In this document: in pieces, positions 1 to 5,414 of the stretch
Layout of the letters: the number at the start of each line of letters is the position of its first letter
Numbering within the stretch: the first letter of the stretch is position 1
NCBI GenBank assembly: GCA_947253945.1
Contig: CAMYAY010000012.1
Location: 1 to 8,661 of the forward strand
DNA: 8,661 nucleotides
Direction: 5' to 3'
DNA from: an uncultured Candidatus Saccharibacteria bacterium
Lineage (GTDB): Bacteria > Patescibacteriota > Saccharimonadia > Saccharimonadales > Saccharimonadaceae
Made by a program: the position numbers and the translations under genes
The notes under the pieces: generated by a model
Database searches by the model: none
What the model saw: only the letters and a program-made list of their open reading frames with translations
Told to the model about the DNA's origin: nothing

Positions 1-94
1 ACTGCTGATACTCAGCCTCAACTGCCAGTAGTTCCGCATCGTCTGCTAGATAGGCTGCTGTCGTATTACGCGCTGTTAAGTGTTGATTTGTCAT
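1..94 (-). CDS. N-terminus of an unidentified protein (cut by left edge)
   Basis: An open frame on the minus strand starts at the ATG at 94-92 and runs 31 codons off the left edge, beginning MTNQHLTARNTTAAYLADD. I do not recognise it; it does not look like the start of L10 (rplJ), which often follows rplA. The visible part is polar and alanine-rich, with no signal peptide or membrane segment. The only Shine-Dalgarno-like bases (AAGG) touch the ATG, too close for normal use. A good extended -10 box lies 7 nt upstream, so the mRNA may be leaderless. An opposing plus-strand frame is also open here but would run through the terminator, so the minus reading is preferred. Short length keeps confidence modest. 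Confidence 0.5.
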   Translation of the reverse strand, partial: MTNQHLTARNTTAAYLADDAELLAVEAEYQQ

Positions 95-101
95 CCTTAC
101 T

Positions 102-110
102 ATTTTACCA
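102..110 (-). promoter_or_regulatory. Extended -10 promoter for the left-edge gene
   Basis: On the minus strand the bases read TGGTAAAAT, an extended -10 element (TGn plus TAAAAT, one mismatch to TATAAT). No good -35 is seen; that region is occupied by the rplA terminator stem. The predicted start of transcription, 7-8 nt downstream of the box, falls at or next to the ATG at 94. Confidence 0.45.
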
Positions 111-114
111 TAAC

Positions 115-140
115 AAAACACCCCTCGGGAGGGGTGTTTT
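115..140 (-). terminator. Intrinsic terminator after rplA
   Basis: A perfect 11-bp inverted repeat (AAAACACCCCT at 115-125, AGGGGTGTTTT at 130-140) with a 4-nt loop lies 20 nt past the rplA stop. On the minus strand the GC-rich part is followed by TTTTGTT. It closes the secE-nusG-rplK-rplA operon. The A and T flanks are symmetric, so it could also work in the other direction. Confidence 0.9.
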
Positions 141-160
141 AATTAACTTATTGGCTTTAG

Positions 161-1075
161 CTAGAAGGTCAAATCAACCTTGACGCCAGGGCCCATTGTA
201 GTTGAAACACTGGTAGCCAAGACATACATACCCTTCAAACCAGCTGGCTTAACTGCTTTCAAGCTGTCGATAACCGCGTTAGCGTTCTCTAATAGCTTGT
301 CAGCACCAAACGATACCTTACCAATACCAAGGTGAACAATACCCTGCTTATCAACACGATATTCAACCTTACCAGCCTTTGCCTGCTTTACAGCCTCTAC
401 TGGGTTGGCACTCACCGTACCAGCCTTCGGGTTAGGCATTAAGCCACGTGGCCCAAGCAAGCGGGCGTATTTACCGAGCTTTGGCATGAACTGCGGTGCA
501 GCAACCAAGACAGCAAAATCAAGATTTTCTTTCTCAAGCAATGCCTTAACTTCAGCTTCACCGGCGTAAGCGGCGCCCGCAGCCTTTGCAGCCTCAACAT
601 CAGTGTCAGCGACCAACGCAGCCACCTTAACATCCTTACCGGTGCCATTAGGTAGCACTACGGTCGAACGAACATTCTGGTTAGCCTGCTTTGGATCAAC
701 ACCAAGACGCATGTGCAATTCAACCGTACTGTCAAACTTGGTAGTGCTAGTCTTCGCAGCTAAATCTAATGCATCATGCAAGTTGTAAGCCTTACCAGCT
801 TCAATTTGCTCAGCTACCTTGCGGTACTTCTTACCCTTGCGCTCGGCGAGAGTGCGGGTCTTTGGAGCTGGACCCTTCTCAACGTTAGCAACCGCGCCAT
901 CTTGTGGGGTGGTGTCGCCTTCAGCCTTACGCTCTTGACGCTCAGCCTCAGCCTCAGCGGCCTTGACTGACTTTTCGCTGCGCTTGCCAGCCTTGGCAAA
1001 ACGCTCTTCAGTTTCAGCAGCCTCTGGCTTTGCCTCGGTAGCTTCTACTGGTGCAGTTTCTTTAACTTCTGCCAT
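161..1075 (-). CDS. rplA: 50S ribosomal protein L1 (uL1) with long N-terminal tail
   Basis: L1 binds 23S rRNA to form the mobile L1 stalk that helps release E-site tRNA; in many bacteria it also represses its own mRNA. The L1 core runs from about residue 80 to the end at 304, with the family signatures LLGPRGLMPNPKAGTV near 206-221 and MGPGVKVDL at the C-terminus. Usual length is about 230 residues; this one has about 75 extra N-terminal residues, rich in Ala, Glu and Lys and probably disordered. The long start is supported: it has a good Shine-Dalgarno (AGAAGGAG at 1087-1080, 4 nt away) and no other Met occurs before the core. It is the last gene of the secE operon, followed by a strong terminator. 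The gap before it holds a likely L1 operator. Confidence 0.97.
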   Translation of the reverse strand: MAEVKETAPVEATEAKPEAAETEERFAKAGKRSEKSVKAAEAEAERQERKAEGDTTPQDGAVANVEKGPAPKTRTLAERKGKKYRKVAEQIEAGKAYNLHDALDLAAKTSTTKFDSTVELHMRLGVDPKQANQNVRSTVVLPNGTGKDVKVAALVADTDVEAAKAAGAAYAGEAEVKALLEKENLDFAVLVAAPQFMPKLGKYARLLGPRGLMPNPKAGTVSANPVEAVKQAKAGKVEYRVDKQGIVHLGIGKVSFGADKLLENANAVIDSLKAVKPAGLKGMYVLATSVSTTMGPGVKVDLTF

Positions 1076-1085
1076 ATTTCTCCTT

Positions 1086-1116
1086 CTGTGGTACTAACGG
1101 CTTCCGCCTCCCACGG
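1086..1116 (-). promoter_or_regulatory. Predicted L1-binding RNA operator in the rplK-rplA gap
   Basis: On the transcript, GUGG (1114-1111) pairs with CCAC (1091-1088), and GGC (1108-1106) pairs with GCC (1101-1099) around a GGAA tetraloop. The helices are joined by an asymmetric internal loop: GA on the 5' side and GUUAGUA on the 3' side. The 5' strand GUGGGAGGC and the 3' elements GCC and UACCAC match, from memory, the L1 site in helices 76-77 of E. coli 23S rRNA, and the layout matches known archaeal L1 mRNA operators. The structure ends where the rplA Shine-Dalgarno (1087-1080) begins, so bound L1 should block rplA initiation. The bases and pairing are seen; the function is inferred. Confidence 0.8.
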
Positions 1117-1123
1117 TTAATCA

Positions 1124-1552
1124 TTAATCTTCGACAACGACGCCCATTGAACGTGCTGTGCCAGCTACAATCTTTGATGCAGCTTCAATATCGTTAGCGT
1201 TCAAGAACTTCATTTTCTTCTCAGCAATCTCTGCAACCTGAGCCTTGGTAATCTTACCGACCTTATCAGCTTGTGGCTTGCCTGAACCCTTCTTGATACC
1301 AGCGGCTTCACGAATCAAATCGTCAACTGGCTGGCCAAGACAAGTCCAACGGAACTTGCGACCTTCGAGCACTTGGAGGTGAACAATCACTTCCTTGCCC
1401 ATCATATCTTTGGTCTGCTCGTTAAATGGATTAATAAAATCCATCATATTTAAACCCCACTGACCAAGCGTCGAGCCCACTGGAGGGCCTGCCGTTGCAC
1501 GGCCAGCTGGAATGCGCAACTTTAAGTTGCCTAATACCTTCTCTTTTGCCAT
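1124..1552 (-). CDS. rplK: 50S ribosomal protein L11 (uL11)
   Basis: L11 forms the base of the L7/L12 stalk and binds the GTPase-associated region of 23S rRNA. The 142-residue length is normal. The N-terminal domain has GPPVGSTLGQWGLN near residues 22-35, and the C-terminal RNA-binding domain has AAGIKKGSGKP, DKVGKI and the ending GTARSMGVVVED. Two changes stand out in the proline-rich N-terminal segment: the usual PPVGPALGQQG reads PPVGSTLGQWG here, losing the third proline (Ser27) and gaining Trp32. The start has a Shine-Dalgarno AAGAAGGA about 10 nt upstream. It lies 80 nt downstream of nusG with no convincing promoter between, so it is probably co-transcribed with secE-nusG. Confidence 0.97.
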   Translation of the reverse strand: MAKEKVLGNLKLRIPAGRATAGPPVGSTLGQWGLNMMDFINPFNEQTKDMMGKEVIVHLQVLEGRKFRWTCLGQPVDDLIREAAGIKKGSGKPQADKVGKITKAQVAEIAEKKMKFLNANDIEAASKIVAGTARSMGVVVED

Positions 1553-1567
1553 GAGTAACTTATCCTT

Positions 1568-1581
1568 CTTATAATTATAAG
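1568..1581. repeat. 14-bp perfect palindrome over the rplK ribosome site
   Basis: CTTATAATTATAAG is a perfect loopless palindrome just upstream of rplK that overlaps the Shine-Dalgarno region. It contains a TATAAT in the right sense for rplK, but no -35 or TGn element accompanies it. It may be a weak internal promoter, an AT-rich protein site, or chance. Confidence 0.3.
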
Positions 1582-1627
1582 TGCGTAACGTCTAATATAT
1601 TACCACTATTTAACATTTTTTACAACC

Positions 1628-1651
1628 ACAAGTTAAATTTTCTTAACTTGT
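1628..1651 (-). repeat. Hairpin spanning the nusG stop codon
   Basis: A perfect 9-bp inverted repeat (ACAAGTTAA / TTAACTTGT) with a 6-nt loop covers the last codons and stop of nusG. On the transcript it is followed by GGUUGUAAAAAAUG, not a U tract, so it is not a standard terminator. It could mark an mRNA processing or stability point between nusG and rplK. Confidence 0.4.
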
Positions 1652-2181
1652 AGCACGTCGAGCTCAACTGAGGTATCGCGGCCAAACATGCTGACCATCA
1701 CCTTAATCTTACCCTTTACGGAATCAACTTCACACACATTGCCTTCGAAGCCCTTAAATGGCCCGTCAACAATACTAACTACTTCGCCGACTTGAAGGTC
1801 AATATCGTGCTTTGGCTCTTCAGCGCCCATACGCTTCTTAATACTCTTGATTTCTGCGTCGCTAACTGGAGTTGGGTTAGTACCAGCACCAACAAAACCA
1901 GTCACACCAGGGGTATTGCGGATAATAAACCAAGTCTCTTCATTTAGCTTCATCTCAACTAAGACGTAGCTCTGAAAAATCTTCTGGTCAACCACACGGC
2001 GCTTGCCGTTCTTGATTACAATCATCTTCTCTTTTGGCACCAAGACATTAAATATCTTATCTGCCATATCGACACCCTGAATACGCTGCTTAATCTGGTC
2101 AGCTACTTGCTCCTCATAACCAGAATAAGTATGAATTGCGTACCACTGGCGCCTGTCGTCATAACGCTTTGCTTTTGCCAT
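1633..2181 (-). CDS. nusG: Transcription termination/antitermination factor NusG
   Basis: NusG (Spt5 family) binds RNA polymerase, raises processivity, and links transcription to Rho or to the ribosome. The 182 residues show the NGN domain at about 12-115 (WYAIHTYSGYE at 13-23, then QKIFQSYVLVEM and NTPGVTGFVG) and the C-terminal KOW domain at about 131-163 (VGEVVSIVDGPFKGFEGNV). The frame is open to an ATG eight codons further upstream, but the start at 2181 fits the family, has a Shine-Dalgarno (TAAGGAG) 9 nt away, and overlaps the secE stop as TAATG, implying translational coupling. secE-nusG adjacency is near universal in bacteria. Confidence 0.97.
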   Translation of the reverse strand: MAKAKRYDDRRQWYAIHTYSGYEEQVADQIKQRIQGVDMADKIFNVLVPKEKMIVIKNGKRRVVDQKIFQSYVLVEMKLNEETWFIIRNTPGVTGFVGAGTNPTPVSDAEIKSIKKRMGAEEPKHDIDLQVGEVVSIVDGPFKGFEGNVCEVDSVKGKIKVMVSMFGRDTSVELDVLQVKKI

Positions 2182-2432
2182 TAAATTAGACTCCTTACAA
2201 TCCACTGTGACGCAAAATCACATAATGCCACTAATGCGCCAATAAATAAACTAAATGCCATCACCGCAAAGGTCAATTGCCAAGTTTCCTTGCGACTAGG
2301 CCACTCAACCTGTTTTAGCTCACGCCAACTATCGCGTACATAATGTCCTAACGCGACAAATGGGCGGGCCAACCAGACTGGTTTGGTGCTTGATTTAGCC
2401 TTTTTTGGCTGCTTTGCACTATCTTTCGCCAT
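2181..2432 (-). CDS. secE: Preprotein translocase subunit SecE
   Basis: SecE clamps the SecY channel of the Sec translocon in the inner membrane. The 83-residue protein is the short, single-span type. A lysine-rich cytosolic start (1-20) leads to the amphipathic helix with the signature ELKQVEWPSRKET at 38-50, then one transmembrane helix at about 52-72 (LTFAVMAFSLFIGALVAL). A Shine-Dalgarno TAAGGAG sits 8 nt before the ATG. It is the first gene of the secE-nusG-rplK-rplA operon, with its own promoter just upstream and its stop overlapping the nusG start. Confidence 0.96.
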   Translation of the reverse strand: MAKDSAKQPKKAKSSTKPVWLARPFVALGHYVRDSWRELKQVEWPSRKETWQLTFAVMAFSLFIGALVALCDFASQWIVRSLI

Positions 2433-2451
2433 GCTTCACACTCCTTAACTT

Positions 2452-2480
2452 AAAAAGCTTGTATCATAATAATACAAGCT
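2452..2480 (-). terminator. Intrinsic terminator after the M16 peptidase gene
   Basis: A perfect 9-bp inverted repeat (AGCTTGTAT at 2456-2464, ATACAAGCT at 2472-2480) with a 7-nt loop is followed on the minus strand by TTTTT, 28 nt past the peptidase stop. The stem is AT-rich, so termination may be partial. The secE promoter -10 lies within the same DNA. Confidence 0.65.
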
Positions 2481-2491
2481 GTCAATGTCAA
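2463..2491 (-). promoter_or_regulatory. Promoter of the secE-nusG-rplK-rplA operon
   Basis: On the minus strand a perfect -35 TTGACA (2491-2486) and a -10 TATGAT (2468-2463, one mismatch) are 17 nt apart. A second TTGACA directly follows the first (2485-2480) in tandem, with no -10 at the right spacing. The predicted start near 2456 gives a leader of only about 24 nt, so regulation at this end is likely at the promoter itself. Confidence 0.85.
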
Positions 2492-2507
2492 GTATAGCAC
2501 AAAATGC

Positions 2508-3797
2508 TTACTTATCAAATAGCACTGCGAACTTGGTCTGCATTTGGCCAGCCATGTCTTGGCTGGTCTTGCCATATAGCCCTAGCACCCAGCAATTTTC
2601 TGCGAAGAATTCCTTTGCTACTCGCACCATTTGCTCCACGGTGACTGCATTGATTAGCTCAGGTATCTCAGCGTAGTTGTTAATCTCATCCTTTAAGAAA
2701 TACGCCGATGACATCAACCCGACTAGTTGTTCAACCGTTTGAATACCCATCTGATAGCGACCCAAGCGATATGACTTCGCAGCATCTAGCTCATCAGTCG
2801 AGATATCGCCCGCGCAAACACGCTTCAGCTCACGCACAATTAAGTCCATTAACTCTGGCAATTTTGCCTCTGACACCTCAGTTGAAAAATTCCACCCACT
2901 CTCAAATAAGTCACGGTAAGAACCAGAAGTAACATAGTAAGCCAGCCCTCGGCGACGGGCGTCGCCATTAATGCGCGAACGCATCGTGCTAGTTAAAATA
3001 TGATTTAGAAGCATCATCGCGTAGTGGTCAGACTTATTTAAGGCGCGGCGCAACCGCAATTTAATCTTCAAAACGATTTCTGGCACATTTTCACGATATA
3101 TCAAAATAGCTGGCGCAGAATGAAGCTTATCTGCCACGCGCTCAAAACGTTCACCCTCTGGCAACGTGAACGAATTCATAATTTCTTCCGCTCGCGCCAA
3201 ACGGTCGCCCGTAAAATCGCCCGCCATAATAAAGCGCATGTTATTCATCGTGTGGGTACGTCGCCAATGCTCGCGAATGTCTTCCACGGTGATATTGTCC
3301 AGCGACTTCAAGCTCTCCGGCACGGTTTTAGTCTTATCACCCAAAGCTTGGCACATCAGAGGGTTAATCACCCAGCCTGCCTCAGACAAGTAGCCCGACA
3401 GCTCGCTCCTCACATTGCCCATTTCGCTCTTAAATTCTGCCTCAGTAAACTTTGGCGTACAAATCGACACCGCCTGCAACTGTAGAATACGATCCCACTC
3501 AAAATCTGCACAAACCGACTCATAGGTCATACCAATATCACCCGTGCCGGCGTTATGGTAAGCACCGTTTTTTGTAAAGACGGCCTCAAAGTCAGCCACC
3601 GATTTAAAATCGCGGTTGGCGCCGAACGCCATATGCTCCATCAAGTGCGCCGCCTCTGACTTATGTTCGTAATCTTTAACGTAACTACTACCAGCAATAA
3701 ATTGAATCCGCGACGACATCACGGTCGCCCCCGGAACATTAATCATCAACCCTTTGCCGCCACGCTTTAGCTGGCACTCTGTTACGTTATACTTCAT
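2508..3797 (-). CDS. M16-family zinc metallopeptidase (inverzincin)
   Basis: M16 peptidases (pitrilysin, mitochondrial processing peptidase and bacterial PqqL/YmxG relatives) cleave peptides in a clam-shell chamber. The 429-residue protein has an intact active site: HLMEH at 51-55 (inverted HxxEH; His51 and His55 bind zinc, Glu54 is catalytic), with Glu125 and Glu132 spaced 7 apart as expected for the helper and third zinc ligand. The C-terminal M16 half carries RRRGLAYYVTSGS, matching the conserved Arg/Tyr substrate-binding segment. No signal peptide is seen, so it is probably cytoplasmic. It is a single-gene unit with its own promoter and terminator and a Shine-Dalgarno AAAGGGG close to the ATG. 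The substrate is unknown; M16 genes often come in active/inactive pairs, but no partner is in this window. Confidence 0.92.
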   Translation of the reverse strand: MKYNVTECQLKRGGKGLMINVPGATVMSSRIQFIAGSSYVKDYEHKSEAAHLMEHMAFGANRDFKSVADFEAVFTKNGAYHNAGTGDIGMTYESVCADFEWDRILQLQAVSICTPKFTEAEFKSEMGNVRSELSGYLSEAGWVINPLMCQALGDKTKTVPESLKSLDNITVEDIREHWRRTHTMNNMRFIMAGDFTGDRLARAEEIMNSFTLPEGERFERVADKLHSAPAILIYRENVPEIVLKIKLRLRRALNKSDHYAMMLLNHILTSTMRSRINGDARRRGLAYYVTSGSYRDLFESGWNFSTEVSEAKLPELMDLIVRELKRVCAGDISTDELDAAKSYRLGRYQMGIQTVEQLVGLMSSAYFLKDEINNYAEIPELINAVTVEQMVRVAKEFFAENCWVLGLYGKTSQDMAGQMQTKFAVLFDK

Positions 3798-3826
3798 GTA
3801 CCCCTTTACTAATTTAAACTATTAAT

Positions 3827-3856
3827 ATTTTAGTCAAACCAACACCACACTGTCAA
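3827..3856 (-). promoter_or_regulatory. Promoter of the M16 peptidase gene
   Basis: The minus strand has TTGACA (3856-3851) and TAAAAT (3832-3827), 18 nt apart. The -35 starts directly after the T tract of the preceding gene's terminator. The predicted leader is about 22 nt. Confidence 0.75.
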
Positions 3857-3878
3857 TAAAATGCCCCAAGAAGGGGCA
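3857..3878 (-). terminator. Intrinsic terminator after the DUF5663-like gene
   Basis: A GC-rich 6-bp stem (TGCCCC / GGGGCA, 3862-3867 and 3873-3878) with a 5-nt loop is followed on the minus strand by TTTTATT, 29 nt past the stop of the upstream gene. Confidence 0.85.
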
Positions 3879-3907
3879 CTTATGCTTTAGCGATAAATTA
3901 TCGTAAT

Positions 3908-4333
3908 TTAGCCGTTAGCGCCACGCATAATTGCGTCACGACTCGAGATAATCTCTTGCTTTAGCTCGTCTAGGGTATGGCGAACTACGTCTTGATAATC
4001 TGGGCGATTCTTCTGTAGCCACTTCAAGGCACCAAATTGGCTCATCAAAGCCTGCTCTGGAGCGTCTGGCTGACTAGCAGCTAGCTGCTGATATTCAGCA
4101 TCGTTACGGAAATTAGGCATATTGGCGGCAAACCACTTATTCATCCCATCTTCATCGCCATCCACAAAGTAACCAAATTCGTCTAGCAATTCATCACTCA
4201 TGCCGTTGGTTAAACGGTCGCCCACGCGTTGTTCCAACTCGCGGCTAATATGCTCGGCAAATTCACGCTTTTCTTCTGGCTTCAAATCGGTTAGCCCCAA
4301 TTCGTCGACAAACTTTTCATCGATTGCGTACAT
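3908..4333 (-). CDS. DUF5663-like protein of unknown function
   Basis: A 141-residue acidic, mostly helical, soluble protein. The N-terminal part (FVDELGLTDLKPEEKREF, then LEQRVGDRLTNGMSDELLDEF) resembles by eye the DUF5663 family seen mainly in candidate-phylum bacteria; no function is known to me. The segment W-F-A-A-N-M-P-N-F near residue 66 recurs in altered form as W-L-Q-K-N-R-P-D-Y near residue 109, which suggests an internal duplication and could explain a length above what I recall for the family. There is no signal peptide or membrane helix. It has an AAAGGATGG ribosome site, its own extended -10 promoter and its own terminator, so it is a single-gene unit. The family call is from recall of the pattern. 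Confidence 0.7.
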   Translation of the reverse strand: MYAIDEKFVDELGLTDLKPEEKREFAEHISRELEQRVGDRLTNGMSDELLDEFGYFVDGDEDGMNKWFAANMPNFRNDAEYQQLAASQPDAPEQALMSQFGALKWLQKNRPDYQDVVRHTLDELKQEIISSRDAIMRGANG

Positions 4334-4350
4334 TTAGATTCCATCCTTTC

Positions 4351-4383
4351 GCTATAATTAGGTCTATATGGTTTAATTATAGC
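4351..4383. repeat. Perfect 10-bp inverted repeat over a promoter (operator candidate)
   Basis: GCTATAATTA (4351-4360) and TAATTATAGC (4374-4383) are perfect inverted copies separated by 13 nt. Each arm carries a TATAAT, one on each strand. The minus-strand copy is the likely -10 of the DUF5663-like gene, and the other arm lies in its 5' leader. The symmetry and position suit a dimeric repressor site, but duplicated -10 boxes by chance are possible. Confidence 0.45.
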
Positions 4384-4384
4384 A
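4376..4384 (-). promoter_or_regulatory. Extended -10 promoter of the DUF5663-like gene
   Basis: The minus strand reads TGCTATAAT, a perfect extended -10. No good -35 is seen at 17 nt, as is usual for this promoter class. The predicted leader is about 36 nt. Confidence 0.7.
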
Positions 4385-4410
4385 CATTTTGCCATAAGCA
4401 ATATAGTTTT

Positions 4411-5412
4411 TTAGCTAAAATAAAGCTTCATAATTGCCCGCGCTACTGCATCTGGATTATGGCGAATCAATGAACGCTGGCTAGCCAACGGGTCAACTTT
4501 AGAATTATTCTGCCAAATCTGGCGCGACAATAATTTAGCACCAATCGATTTATAGTGCGCTTGTTTGAGCGCCGCCTCGTCAATTTTAACCGGTCGCTCG
4601 CCCGCCTTGGCGTAACAGGTAAGCAACTCCTCCGATGGCCGACAAATATTATAAATTACATAGTCGATAAACTTCGCACCCGCAATCCGCTCCAGCTCAT
4701 TTGCGTAGTCGTGTACCGCAAAGCCCTCGGTCTGCCCCGGCTTATTAACCAAATTAGCAATATAAACTTTACGGGCTGGCGCGCGCGATAATAGTTTACC
4801 CATCTCAGGAATTGCCAAGGCTGGTGATAATGAACTATACAAGTTGCCTGGTGCCACCACAATTAAATCGGCCCGCTCAATCGCCTCAACCACCGCGGAG
4901 TTGATATGCACCCGACCATGTCCCACTCGCTTCTTCACCTTAATTAATGGCCTTGTTGACAACTGCGATTCGGTTAATAAGTCTTCACCGCAAATTACGC
5001 GCTTGCCGTCATGCGCTTCTAGTTCAATATCATCTAGTGTCACGGGCAGCACGGCGCCATCCACGCGCAATACTTCTTCCGCCAAATTCACCGCATCAGC
5101 AAAACTACCAGTCATCTTTTCAAGCGCGGTCAAAAAGAGGTTACCAAAGGCATGCCCCGCCATAATACCCTCATCAAACCGGTAGTTAAACAAATCACGC
5201 ACTCTTGGACTAGCGCTCAACGCCACCAAGCACTGGCGCACGTCACCCGGTGGTAGCACGCCATATTCATCGCGCAACTGGCCCGTTGAACCACCATTAT
5301 CCGCCATGCTAACTAGCGCAGTCAAATGCCGTGCGTAGCTCTTGAGCCCAGTCAAAACTACAAACGACCCCGTACCGCCACCAATTACCACAATCCGCGG
5401 GCCCGCATTCAT
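4411..5412 (-). CDS. yvcK: YvcK/CofD-like protein (gluconeogenesis factor family)
   Basis: YvcK proteins have the CofD fold and bind UDP-sugars; in Firmicutes and actinobacteria they affect cell shape, peptidoglycan precursor use and growth on gluconeogenic carbon. The 333 residues show the nucleotide-binding GGGTG at 11-15, ADNGGSTGQLRDEYG at 37-51, LPPGDVRQCL at 53-62, HAFGNL at 87-92, PGNLYSSLSPAL at 188-199 and NKPGQTEGF near 223-231, so the site looks intact. The frame also allows a GTG one codon earlier (5415), but the ATG at 5412 has GGAG 7 nt upstream and is preferred. Only 2 nt separate it from the upstream KwaB-like stop, so the two are co-transcribed and probably translationally coupled. 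No terminator is visible after it. Confidence 0.93.
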   Translation of the reverse strand: MNAGPRIVVIGGGTGSFVVLTGLKSYARHLTALVSMADNGGSTGQLRDEYGVLPPGDVRQCLVALSASPRVRDLFNYRFDEGIMAGHAFGNLFLTALEKMTGSFADAVNLAEEVLRVDGAVLPVTLDDIELEAHDGKRVICGEDLLTESQLSTRPLIKVKKRVGHGRVHINSAVVEAIERADLIVVAPGNLYSSLSPALAIPEMGKLLSRAPARKVYIANLVNKPGQTEGFAVHDYANELERIAGAKFIDYVIYNICRPSEELLTCYAKAGERPVKIDEAALKQAHYKSIGAKLLSRQIWQNNSKVDPLASQRSLIRHNPDAVARAIMKLYFS

Positions 5413-5414
5413 CA

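Noticed and set aside
1..183. Plus-strand frame open from the left edge to about 183
   Set aside because: It would read through the rplA terminator and into the antisense of rplA, with no start codon or ribosome site visible; treated as a shadow.
1553..1632. Separate promoter for rplK
   Set aside because: A TATAAT is present in the palindrome at 1568-1581, but no -35 or TGn element is found at workable spacing.
2182..2205. Upstream start for NusG adding MDCKESNL
   Set aside because: It overlaps the secE reading frame, lacks family support and has no better ribosome site than the TAATG start at 2181.
3891..3903. CGATAA/TTATCG palindrome just past the DUF5663-like stop
   Set aside because: Too short and AT-rich with almost no loop; the real terminator is the GC-rich stem at 3862-3878.
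4409..4420. TTTTAGCTAAAA palindrome at the end of yvcK as a terminator
   Set aside because: It has no loop or GC stem and is not followed by a U tract, so it does not fit an intrinsic terminator.
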